From Euryodendron excelsum (lineage: Eukaryota > Streptophyta > Magnoliopsida > Ericales > Pentaphylacaceae), in the NCBI GenBank assembly GCA_033060915.1, contig CM065378.1, positions 53,297,501 to 53,361,500 of the forward strand: 64,000 bases of DNA. Reading direction: 5' to 3'. A program made the position numbers and the translations under genes. A model generated the notes under the pieces. It ran no database searches, had not been told where the DNA came from, and worked only from the letters and a program-made list of their open reading frames with translations. Positions 47,929 to 59,400 of this stretch are shown one piece after another. Positions within the stretch are counted from its first letter, which is position 1, and each line of letters starts with the position of its first letter.

Positions 47929-48139
47929 TTTTAACACCAAAGTTCTATTGTCAAGTTATTTTGAGCCAAGGTTTATAACTGAGGCTATGTTGTGGAGTTG
48001 GTGTCTAGAGTTGTAGTGGACTGTAGGGTATTATTTGTGTCAGTTCGAGTTAGTAGGCTTATGTGTGTCATATATGTTGCGTACTAATCTTGAATTAATA
48101 CAGAAAGAATGGCTTAAAGAGATTCACCGAGGAGAGCCG

Positions 48140-49160
48140 AGGAGGAAGCGTCATCAGCTCCAGTTTAGGGGCAGAGATGATAGGGAGAAGGTGTTCAAAA
48201 CCCACCAGACGCAGCCGATAGAGTGGCAAATGTTTTAGCTCAATACATTGAATATTAGTCTATGACACCAATGCAGAAGACTAGTACATTGTGCGAACAA
48301 TTCATGAAACTGAATCTTCCAGAGTTCACCAGGACAACTGATCCATTGGTGGCAGAGGAGTAGTTAAAGAAATTAGAGGCAATCTTTGAGGTAATGGCTG
48401 TGACTGATGAACAAAAACTGATGCTGGCTGCATTCATGTTGAAATGTGAATCTTGAAATTGGTGGGAGGCAACGAGACAAATGATGGGTTCCCAGGGTAG
48501 TGGAGTACCAATTACATGGCAGCAATTTATAGAGGTATTTAATGACCAGTACTTTCCACTTATTTATAGATATCAGAAGGAACAGGAGTTTATCTCTCTA
48601 AAATAGGGAAAGATGATTGTGTTTGAATATGAAGAATAATTTACAACTTTATCACGGTTTGTACTTGATTTAGTACGCATCGAAGATGCTAAATGCAGGA
48701 GATTCCAACAAGGGTTAGAGTTAAGTGTAAGATCTTGAATTTAAGCTCTTGAGATGGTAAGGTATGCTAACTTGGTGAATAAAGCAAAAATTGTAGAGTA
48801 AGATGTAAAAGAATTATTGGGTAGGAGAGAACAATTTAAAAAGGGAAAGTTTGACGTAGGGGCTGGAACGTCAGGCCAGAAATTATCAGAATCTGTAAGA
48901 TATGGTAGATAAGGAAGATCATAGTCAAGTCAAACAACAAGGAGTCCTAGATCATGAAGTCCAAGGGGTCGTGGCTCTTGGAGACCTTCAGTGAGACCTT
49001 CAAGTTCGGGAACTTCTGGTGGCAGAATGGGAGGCGTTACTTGTTATAGGTGTGGAGCAAATGGCCATATTATTAGGGATTGTCCAATGCCTTGGAGTGA
49101 TAAATGCTATTAGTGTGGACAAACGGGTCATATGACAAAACATTGTACTCAGGGCTCTAC
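48140..49160 (+). pseudogene. Chromovirus gag, broken
   Basis: Capsid-like sequence is readable as EQFMKLNLPEF, then WQQFIEVFNDQYFP and LVNKAKIVE, followed by two CCHC knuckles (CYRCGANGHIIRDC at about 49050, and a second in which TAG stands at a central position, about 49110). Stops lie at 48361, 48454, 48604, 48637 and beyond. Gag would package the element's RNA. The start is not certain because the first third is shifted. Confidence 0.85.
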
Positions 49161-52100
49161 GGCAAGCTCTTCTGTGGGTAGTGTGGCTGGTGGTCGAAGA
49201 GGGACGACTAAGAGTGCACAACGTGGACATGGGACTACTTTTGAACCACAAACTCAAGCACGAATATATGCTATAACCCAGCGGGATGCTCGAGCTACTT
49301 CTACAGTAGTGACAGGCATGATATTTGTGGCTGATAAGGATGCTTACATACTGTTAGATCCCGGATCTACCCACTCTTTTGTTTCCATTACATTTAGTGA
49401 ATATCTACATAGACCACATACATCTATGGCACAACATTTACCTGTTTCTACACCTGTGGGGGATGTGGTGTTAGTGGAAGTGGTGTATAAAAGCTGTGTT
49501 AAAAATTGGGGAGAAAGAGTTGAATGTGGATTTGATTCCTTTAATAATCCATGATTTTGATATGATATTAGTTATGGACTGGCTATCATCTTATCATGCT
49601 TCTATTGACTGTTTCAAGAAGGAAGTTATTTTTCAAGTGCCAAATGAATCAGAGTTCAGATTTCAAGGTGAGCTAGATGTGGTTCCAACTTGTTTAATAT
49701 CAGCTTTAAAAGCTAAAAAATTATTACAGAAGGGATATGAAGGGTACTTAGCTCATGTGATTGATACTACTAAAGCAGAATTGAAACTGTCAGATCTTCT
49801 TGTAGTTTAAGACTTTGTGGATGTATTTCCGGATGAGCTACCAAGGATTGTGCTTGATAGAGAGGTGGAGTTCTCTATTCAATTATTACCGGGAACTACT
49901 CCAATCTCCATTACACTTTACAAAATGGCACCATTAGAGTTGAAGGAATTGAAAACTTAATTGCAAGACTTGTTAGATCAGGGGTTCATTCAACCTAGTG
50001 TGTCACCGTGGGGAGCTCTTGTGTTGTTTGTTAAGAAGAAGAATGGAACTTGAGGCTATGTATTGATTATCAGCAATTGAATCAAGTTACAGTGAAGAAT
50101 AAATATCCTTAGTCACGTATTGATGACTTGTTTGATCAATTGCAAGGGGCCAAGGTCTTTTTAAAGATTGATTTGAGATCCAGTTATTATCAACTGAAGG
50201 TGAAAGATAGTGATGTTTCAAAAACTGCTTTCTTAATGCAGTATGGACACTATGAGTTCTTGGTGATGCCATTTGGAGTGACTAATACTCTGGCTATTTT
50301 CATAGATTTGATGAACTGGGTATTTCAGCCTTTTCTCGATTCATTTGTTATTGTATTCATTAATGACATCCTAGTTTATTCACACAGTAAGGAGGAACAT
50401 GAAGAGCATTTAAGACTTGTTTTATAAACTTTGCGGGATAAACGATTATATGCCAAATTCAGTAAATGTGAGTTTTGGCTTGACAGGGTGATATTTTTAG
50501 GACATGTAATTTCTGATGAAGGAATTTGTGTTGATCCAAAGAAGATTGAAGCTATGATGAATTGGGAGCAGCCGAAGAATGTGTTTGAAATCAAAAGTCT
50601 CTTGGGGTTAGCGGGATATTACAAACGGTTTATTCAAGGATTCTCATCTATCACTGTACCCTTAACTAAATTGTCACAGAAGAATGTAAAATTTGAATGG
50701 ACTGATGATTGCAAGCGTAGTTTCTAAGAATTGAAGATAAAATTAACTACATCTCCTGTGCTAACCATTCCTTCAGGGAAGAGAGACTTTGTGATTTATA
50801 GTGATGCTTCTCATCAAGGTCTGGGTTGTGTGTTAATGCAAAGAGGCAGAGTTGTTACCTATGCTTCTAGGCAATTGAAGACTCACGAGAAGAATTATCC
50901 TATTCATGATTTGGAGCTAGTAGCAGTGGTGTTTACCTTGAAATTATGGAGACACTATCTATATGGTGAGTCGTGTGACATATTTATAGATTATTAGAGT
51001 TTGAAGTATTTGTTTACCCAAAGAGATCTAAATGCCAGGCAATAGAGGTGGATAGAATTGATCAAAGATTATAAGTGTGTCATCCATTATCACCCGAGAA
51101 GAGCTAATGTGGTAGCAGATGCTTTGAGTCAAAAAACTTCCAGGAGATTGTCATGCATTCAATATTGCCAAGCAGAATTGTTTGCAAAGTTAGCTTTTTT
51201 GGGCAAAAACTACAACTTTAAGATCCACAGTTGGAGAAAACCAAGAAGCAAGTGAATGAAAGAGTACGAACTAATTTTTCCATTCATGCTAATGGTACTA
51301 TAATGTTTGGGACCCATTTTTGTGTACCAAACAATCAAGCTTTAAAGAATGAGATTTTGGAGGAAGCACATCAATCTCTGTATGCTATGCATCCGGGAAG
51401 TACAAAAATGTATCATGATTTTCGGGAAACGTATTGGTGGCCTAGCATGAAGAGAGAAATTGCAGAGTTTGTGGCTAAATGTTTGACTTGTCAATAAGTA
51501 AAAGCAGAACATCAGAAGCCAGCAGGTTTATTGTAACCCCTTCCTATTCCACAATGGAAGTGGGAGCACATTACTCTGGACTTTGTGATGGGATTACCCA
51601 GAACTCCAAGCGGATTTGATTCTATTTGGGTAATTGCCGATAGGTTGACTAAATTAGCTCATTTCTTATCAGTTAAGACTACCTACTCTTGATAGGTATG
51701 CTAAATTATATGTTGATGAAATTGTGAGATTGCATGGAGCTTCAGTGTCTATGGTGCAGACAGGGATCCAAGATTCACTTCTAAATTTTGGCCTAGTTTG
51801 CAGCAAGCTTTGGGTACCACTTTGAAATTTAGTATAGCATTTCATCCTCAAACTGATGACCAATCAGAAAGAACTATTCAGACTTTAGAGGATATGTTGA
51901 GAGCTTGTGTATTAGATTTCAAAGGCAGTTGGGGGGATCATCTAGCTTTAATGGAATTTGCGTATAATAATAGTTATCAATCCAGCATTGGGATGGCTTC
52001 ATTTGAAGCTTTGTATGGGCGTCGGTGTAAAACTCCAGTGTGTTGGAGTGTGGTGGGAGAGAGACAGTTGTTGGGTCCTGAAATGATTCAAGTACAACTG

Positions 52101-52540
52101 AGAAGATTAAAATTGTTCAAGAAAACTTGAAAGTAGCGCATTTTAAAGTAGCTCCATGGAGGGTATCTTGAGATTTGGAAAGAAAGGGAAGTTGAGTCCA
52201 AGATACATTGGACCCTATACTATTGTGGCAAGAGTTGGCACGACTGGTTATAGACTAGATTTGCCTCCAGAAATGTCTAAATTGCATGATGTTTTTCATA
52301 TTTCTATGTTGAGAAAATATATACCGGATCCTTCTCATGTGTTAACTTAACAACCGTTAGAGTTGGAAGATGATTTGAGTTATGTTGAAGAACCTGTACA
52401 GATACTAGACTGTAGAGAACAAGTTTTGCGTAACAAGGTAATACCGGTAGTAAAAGTATTGTGGAAGAGTTATACAGTTTAGGAGACAATATGGGAGAGT
52501 GAGGAGTCAATGAAGAATCAATATCCATATCTATTCTAAT
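49161..52540 (+). pseudogene. Chromovirus pol (PR-RT-RH-IN-chromodomain), broken
   Basis: Protease motif LLDPGSTHSFVS (about 49350); RT with [11 protein letters not shown] (50170), the active-site box as FINDILVYS (50356-50380) and [10 protein letters not shown]; RNase H with [10 protein letters not shown] and ADALS; integrase with an HHCC finger ending AKCLTCQ (51490), LDFVMGLP, DRDPRFTSKFW and SERTIQ; then GPYTIVARVG, HVFHISMLRKY-type and a chromodomain-like tail. The first Asp of the canonical FIDD box is Asn, so RT would be inactive even without stops. Stops or shifts occur near 49808, 50055, 50427, 50725, 50995, 51495 and 51690. Confidence 0.9.
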
Positions 52541-52572
52541 TTAGTAAGTGAATTTTGGGACTAAATTCTTTA

Positions 52573-52585
52573 AGGAGGGAAAAAT
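52573..52585 (+). other. Polypurine tract of the chromovirus
   Basis: AAGGAGGGAAAAAT-type tract ends directly at the right LTR start (52586), as expected for plus-strand priming. Confidence 0.75.
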
Positions 52586-55500
52586 TGTGAAACCCTAACT
52601 TGCTTAGCATCATACTTAGCTTAATAGCATGTTTATGGTGCATGATTATCCTTAATCAAGGAGCTTGATTGGCATGGTTTAATGAGGATTTATATTTGGG
52701 GGATTATTATATTTTTAACCATGATTAATAAGCTTAATTCATGATTAATTAGCTTAATTAATCTTCATTCTTAGCTTATGTTAATCATGATTAATTATCA
52801 TAAGTGTGATTAATTATGTTAATCATGTGGATTAGAGTTGGATTAAGTAAGCAAGGAGGTGCTAGGTGGGGGTTTAACCCTAAGACACCTAGGTATGTGA
52901 TTCGTGTGTGAGAGGTGTGTGTTTCACTAATTTTGCTAACAAGTATGTGTGTGTGACTTGTGTGGATAATAAATATACATTGCATCTATTTTTTGTCTTG
53001 CAAGACAAGAGGTAGAGGAGCTTGGTTCTACGAATGTTGGGAGAGAAAGAAGAAGAGAGAAAAAGAAAAGAGAGGAAAGAATAGGAGGAAGAAGAATTCA
53101 AGAGAGGAAGTTTTTGTGTTTATTCCTTAAGGTGAGAACTATATATTGATGCTTGTTACATTGTATTTTTATCTATTATTGTATGATAGCATGCCATTTT
53201 ATGCCATGGAGGTTAAATGGAAGTGGAGAGGAGAAGGGTGATTAGGGTTCCAATGAGAAAGCCTTGAATTTGTCATGTTGTGCATGTTTTTGGATGTTTG
53301 AAAAATTATTTATAGTCTTAGAGTTTCATTTTGAACCTTTGGGAGACTTGTTGTGGTGTTAGAATGGTGATGAATGCTTAAAAACTATGTTTGAGAAGTC
53401 CATTTTCGAGCCAATGTGTGTAGGGGGTCGACCCTGGACCTTAAGAGTCGACACATGAAGCATTTTGCTGCAAAATTTTGGTCTCTGTTCCAAGGTGTCG
53501 ACACATGAGATTGAGGTGTCGACACCTGTGACTGGCAGACTCGACACACTTTAGTAAAACGGTCATAACTTTCTCTAGAGTACTCGAAATGGTGTGCTAT
53601 TTGAAGCGTTGAAACTAGACTCATGGAGCTTTCTATTGATATAAAGTGGGTACTCTAACTTTGTAGATTGAGAGATATAACAGTTTAAAGATGACCTAAA
53701 ATTTCTATCAACAGCCTAGTTTTCCAAAATTTTAGTCCAACTTTCATTGGACATAACTCCTTCATCTAAAATGTATTTTTGACCTATAACCTATCAATCT
53801 AAAGGTCTCTAAACCTATTTTCAAATGAGATTGACCTATTGCATTGTCTTGGGTTTTGGTGAAAGTGGTTTAACATCCTATTGAATTCTAATGCATCATG
53901 GATGTTCTCAATCATATGTTAAAGAGTATAAGCTATGATTATGCATTGGTTATGAATTATAGCATCTATTTCATCATCTTTGATGTGGTGATGTTTGATA
54001 GGTTCAGAAGCGGATTATACTATTCCGATTCAACCGAAAGAGTAGCTCAATTTGAGAGTAAGCGGTATCAAGTGGGAATATAAGATGATCTTATTTATAA
54101 TGCATTGAATGTTTTATTGTCTACAATGGTAGTGATTGTTGGATTATGCGATGGCATTTACATACAATACATTTTGTGTGCATATCTTGCATTGCACAGA
54201 GGAGGTTTAGTCAATGTGGGACTAACTTGAGGTTTAGCCGATGTGGGGCTAACCTAAAGGGTGTCGATGTGGGATATCCTTGATACAAGCCATCGATATA
54301 TTGGGCCAATGTTATCAAAATAGCGTGCACATATGTGGTGTATCATATATTGCATCATAAGAGTCATTTTATTTATTGTTGATTGTGTATTATCTATTGA
54401 TGATTAATTCAGTGGATGTTTATCATTCCTTCTTTATGAGTTTGATTATCTTGTAAGCATGTTGATATATAGCTCACACCCATACAGGTTGTTGTCGCAC
54501 CCAGATTTTTCGCACTCGAGGAATATTCACACAAGCGGGAAAAATGATGCACTCTCTCGTTAGAACTCACCCTCCTAGAAGAATGAGTGTGACTAGGTTT
54601 GAATTGAAAACATGTTTGAATAAAGGGCCTTTGAAAAAGATTCGGAGTCGACACCTAACTTGATTAAGGTGAGTTAGGTCACCTAAAACTAAGAATAATC
54701 CGAAGACTACACTTAGGGTTTTTGAAAAAACGACTTTGAAAATATCACCTCCAGAGAGGGTTTTTAAGAAAACAAGTTGTTTGGCAACCTTTGGAAAACA
54801 TTTAGCCCTTTTTTGAAAAATGACTCCTTTTGGTCTTTGAAATCAGTGATTCTAGGTTCGGAGGTTGGTTACGTGTAGGAAAGACGCACTAAGCTAACAC
54901 CCTACCCCGCCCTTTCGGTACCTACATGTCAATCTACCCTAAATTCACCTATGAGAGTCTTTAACTAACTATAGTTCAACCCCATTCACTTTGAAAAAAA
55001 TAATGTTTGAAAACTAATTTAGCATGATGCATGATATGCAAGTGCAAGATGAAAGAATTGAAAAATAGAAATTAATTTGAAAAGAAATTGATTTGATTTG
55101 AAAATAGATTTGAAAAGATGAAACTGAAATTGGAAACTTTGAAAACTTGGAAATAGGAATTTGAAAATAGAAATTTTGAATTTGAAAATTGATTGGAATT
55201 TGAAATTTGGAAAGATTTTGGAAACCACACCCATGAGGGTGGAATTGAAAGTTTGAAAAGTATTGCGACCGCACCTATGAAGGTTGCCTACGTATCCCTT
55301 TGGGGGAATCAGGTCAGTCGTAGTTCGGATAGGAGTCCGATTGAAAATAGATTGATTTGAAGAGAGAGATTGGATTGGAAGAAAGAGATTGAATTGAAAA
55401 TTGGATTTGATTTGAGATTAGAAAAGGAGATTGGAAATTGAAATTGGAAATATTGGACTTTGATTTGAAAAGATTAATTTTGGAAAGACTTGGTTTTGGA

Positions 55501-57136
55501 AAGATGGAGGTTTAGGAAAGTAGAAGTTTGGGAAGGATTTGAATTAGAAAAGGGATTGGATTTTGTTTCTAAAAGAGAAAGGTTGGATTTTATTTCTAAA
55601 AACGGAGGACGGGATCTAGTTTCCTAAACGGGGAGATAGGATTTGGCAAGAATTTTGGAAAGGGAGATTCTAGAAACCCTAGATTTAGAAAATTGTAGTT
55701 TCGACATAGAAAATAGGTTTTGGAAACGTGTATCATTTGGATGTGAAAACAAGAGGTTTTGGAAACCTAAGTTTGGGGCAAAGTTTGAAAATCATGTTTT
55801 TGGAAAGAAAATTTAGGGTTTCCTAATTGTGGGTTCTAGGGCTTGACTTGGGCTCTAAGGAAAGAGTTTTTGGAAAGTGCGTTTTTGGACACGAAAGTTT
55901 TCTAGAAGGAAATCCTAGGGAGAAGTTTCTAGAGGGAAAAGTTTTTGGAAAGTAAATTTGAAGAGAATTTTTGGAAAGAGATTTTAAAGAGAGGGAGTTT
56001 TTGGAAAGCATGTTTTTAGAGACGTAGATTTTAGAAGGAAAATCCTAAAGGGGAATTTCTAGAAGGAAGATTTTGGAAAGAGAGTTTTTTAGAAAGATTT
56101 TTGGAAGAGGTTGTTGGAGAGAGTTTTTAGGAAGGTGAATTTAGGGAGTGTTCTTAGAAAGAGATTTTAAAGAGAAGGAGTTTTGGAAAGTTTGAAAAAG
56201 GGAATTTTGGAAGGAAGTTTTTGAAAACAATTTTAGAGAGGAGAGTTTTAGGAAAGTATAAAAACATCTCATTTTCCTAAAGCGATTCTAGCCATAAGAG
56301 GGCTAGAACTACTTTAAAAAAGTGGTTTTGAAAACAAGGTTTGAAAATGTAGACCAAAAGATCACTTTTAATATAACACTTTTCTAAAGCAACCCTAGCC
56401 ATGGAAAAGCTAGAATCACTCTAGAATTGTGGTTTTGAAAACAAGTTTTTGAAAAAGAGATTTTGATGCAATTTGGAAAACAAGTTTGAAAACGTTTTGA
56501 AAACAACTTTTGAAAACGGTTTTTGGAAGATGCAAGACTATGATATGCATAATGCAATTTGGGGTCGTGAACATGCAAGGTTAAGGCTTCACCACATAAT
56601 CAAGGGGGCCGGACCCACATGGTCTCTGGTTAGACTAGAAGAAAGCCCCCGACACGGTGACTCTCCAACAGTCTAATCCTACACATGGACCGGGAGTCCC
56701 CTTATTCCAAGCATGCAAAGAAAGGGCGGGAAAGAGATGGGGGATTAAAATAGAGAAAACCCAAGTAGGTTGGAGAGAGAAGAGAGAGGGGGGAAGTGCA
56801 GAAAATTAAATAGGGAGCCTACCTTGTATCTTGTTTATTTTGCGCGCCGTGCAGTCTTCGGACTTCGGTCTTTGTCTTGATCTTCACCTTCAGTCTTTAA
56901 GAGTTCCTTCAAGCTTTGGATGGCAACTCTTCAAGTCTTCAAAGAATGGTTGAAGGCTAGTGTATGAGTGTATGGAAGTGTGTATGAGTGTGTAAGAGGC
57001 TAGGGTTTGTGTAGGGTGGCTAGGGTTTGGGAAACCTAAGGAAACTAGGGTTTTGGAGGTGCTCGAGCTCTGTATATCGAAATAGAGGATTTTTAAGTTA
57101 AGTTTGCAGACCCCTTTCACGTTGAATGAGGCTCTG

Positions 57137-57184
57137 TATTTATAGAGGGAAGACAAGCCTGGCGCCTGTTACAGTGGCGCCAGG
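57137..57184 (+). promoter_or_regulatory. Putative LTR C TATA box and GGCGCC hairpin
   Basis: TATTTATAGA (57137-57146), then a perfect hairpin CCTGGCGCC / 9-nt loop / GGCGCCAGG (57158-57184). LTR A has the same spacing and loop length with shorter arms. Confidence 0.5.
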
Positions 57185-57556
57185 GCAAAATTTACACTGC
57201 CATTTAGGAAACAATTAAGGTCGGCAAGCAACGTATCTTTGACTAGATTTGGGCACCTGTACTAGTGACTACCATGTAAACTTTGGCCTGGCTTCACTAG
57301 GAGTGACTCCGGAAAGTCCGGGAATTATTTGAAGGAGCCGGGAGTGACTCGGAAGGCCGGAAAGGAGCAGGAACACTTGAAATAGTGTCCTGGAGGTATT
57401 TGACTTGAAAAGTGAGCGTAAGATGTGTCGGAAAGGTCAACCGGGCCTTTAGGGGCAAAACGGTCAACCGGACCGGAAAATTGTCGGGACAGACTCAGAC
57501 TATCCCAGAAGAAGACTTGGGATCTGGAAACATTATTTAGAATGTTCCCAGAGGTT

Positions 57557-57965
57557 GCCGGTTTGATTCCCAGAGCCGGTGTGGTCGGAAAAGGAGACCG
57601 GCCCACTAGGGGCAAAACGGTCATTTTGCACCGAGTTTGCCGGAACTGACTCGGAATGGTCTGGAAAGGTAAAGGAAGGTTGAGAACACTATAAAAAGTG
57701 TTCCCGGGTCATTACCGGTTTGATACCCAGAGCCGGTGTGGTTGAAGAAGGAGACCGGCCCTCCAGGGGCAAAACGGTCACTTTGTACCGGGTTGGCCGG
57801 AACTGACTCGAAATGATCCGAAAAGGTAAAGGAAGGTTGAGGATACTATAAAAAGTATTCTTGGGACATTACCGGTTTGATACCCAGAGCCGGTGTGGTT
57901 CCCGGGGCGTTCGGATGCCTAGGGGCAAAATGGTCATCTTGACCGGAAAGTCTCGGAAAAGGTCC
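57557..57965 (+). repeat. 157-bp tandem repeat in LTR C
   Basis: CCGGTTTGATACCCAGAGCC starts recur at 57557, 57714 and 57871, each unit containing GGGGCAAAACGGTCATTTTG. LTR A has a related but decayed series (8820-9070). Confidence 0.85.
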
Positions 57966-58019
57966 TAAGGGTAGTTTGGTCCTTTTCCACCGAAGTGGGC
58001 TAACAGCCACTGGTGTTGA

Positions 58020-58735
58020 CCTCGGTTTTGAGTGTTTCCGCCACTCAAACGGTGTGAGTATTTCCGCTACTCGGACGGGGTTGATGATTTGTGAGTGTTT
58101 CCGCTACTCGGACGGGATTGAGTATTTCCGCTACTCAGACGGGATTGAGTATTTCTGCTACTCAAACGGGATTGAGTATTTCCGCTACTCAGACGGGATT
58201 GATGATTTGGGAGTATTTCCGCTACTCTAACGGTTGAGTATTTCCGCTACTCTAACGGCTCTGTGAGTATTTCCGCTACTATAACGGTTTTATGAGTAGT
58301 TTTGCTACTCGGACCGTCTCGAGGAATAAACTGTCTCGAGAGAGGGATTGGAAATGGGTCTTATCGTCTCCGAAGAGACATGCCTGGATTGGAACCGTCT
58401 CGAGGAATAAACTGTCTCGAGAGTGGGATTGGAAAGGGGTCTTACCGTCTCCAAAGAGACGTGCCTGGGTTTTGAGTGTTTCTGCCACTCTGACGGTTTT
58501 GTGAGTGTTTCCGCCACTCTAACGGTTTTGTGAGTGTTTCCGTCACTCTAACAGTTTTGTGAGTGTTTCCGCCACCCTAATGGTTTTGTGAGTGTTTCCG
58601 CCACTCTGACGGTTTTGTGAGTGTTTCTGTCACTCTGACGGTTTTGTGAGTAGTTTCCGCCACTCTGACGGTTTTGTGAGTGTTTCTGCCACTCTAACGG
58701 TTTTGTGAGTAGTTTTGCTACTCTGACCGTCTCGA
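58020..58735 (+). repeat. 29-bp minisatellite and relatives in LTR C
   Basis: GAGTGTTTCCGCCACTCTGACGG-type units lie 29 bp apart from 58474 to 58706 (8 units). Shorter relatives built on GAGTATTTCCGCTACTC fill 58020-58310, and a pair of ~70-bp AACTGTCTCGAGAGAGGGAT units lies between. LTR A has only two to three scattered copies (9255-9425). Confidence 0.9.
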
Positions 58736-59400
58736 GGAATAAACTATCTCGAGAGAGGGATTGGAATCGGAATAAGAAAGGACAATGCCCCTAAGGGCAT
58801 TTTGGTCATTTCACCTCTATCTGGGCCTGACAGGCCCACGAAGCGATGGAAAGATGGAATTTGAAACTAGAGAATTGGATTCGATAGGAATATGCCTAAA
58901 ATGACTTGAAAACAAGTCTGGACGGAGTGTAGACTGCCGAGCGGTCAAAAATGGGGTGCTTACAGTTGTTTTGCAAGAAAATGGGGGAAAGTCCAGTTCA
59001 CTGTTGGTGTTGAGTTGGAGAATTTCGAGAAGCTCTTTAGTTGAGTTATTAGTCTTGTACATTATATTAAAGTCTTGTTGGAGTTTGTTTATTTTATAGT
59101 TTTGTAATATTCATAAGTGTGTATTAAGTGTTCTCTTCATGATGTATGTTGGAGGATCATGAGATGGTTGTTATTTATTTAATATGATGTTAGTTATTCC
59201 TATAAGATTTTTATCTTTGGGATTATGTTGAGATTTCGCTTACAGGTAGGTGACCTGTACGATCAGGTTCGTCCTAAGACGGCGTTAATGACGCTTGATT
59301 AGGAGCAGGCGTGACAAATACACTAAGAATACACAAGAGATCATAGCACTAGGAAAAAGACAATCACAATACACATCCTAGGCTATGATAAACTCATACC

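Larger units (their letters stand above)
54493..58964 (+). mobile_element. Giant solo LTR C
   Basis: TGTCGCACCC at 54493 to GGTGCTTACA at 58964, 4472 bp, with perfect target duplication GTTGT (54488-54492 and 58965-58969). It matches LTRs A and B from end to end in outline (GGTTGGTTACGTGTAGG block, ACATAATCAAGGGGGCC block, GGGCAAAACGGTCATTTTG blocks). It contains no coding region. Its insertion into the chromovirus LTR makes it younger than that element. Confidence 0.92.
45552..59316 (+). mobile_element. Ty3/gypsy chromovirus, Tekay/Del-like
   Basis: Two LTRs (45552-47909 and 52586-59316, the second interrupted by LTR C) enclose gag-pol in the order gag, PR, RT, RNase H, integrase, chromodomain-like tail. 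The target duplication AATAC (45547-45551 and 59317-59321) is perfect. The net LTRs are about 2.36 and 2.25 kb. The order, long LTRs and terminal VLRNK...VKVLW...YPYLF sequence fit the Tekay (Del) lineage. Many stops make it non-autonomous. Confidence 0.92.
52586..59316 (+). repeat. Right LTR of the chromovirus, split by LTR C
   Basis: TGTGAAACCC at 52586 to GCGTGACA at 59316. It matches the left LTR up to 54492 and again from 58970. Many single-base differences from the left LTR show the insertion is not recent. Confidence 0.92.

Noticed and set aside
57976..58504. Tyr/Ser-rich repeat protein (CFRYSDGI units)
   Set aside because: Translation of the 29-bp-type minisatellite in LTR C; not conserved as a frame.
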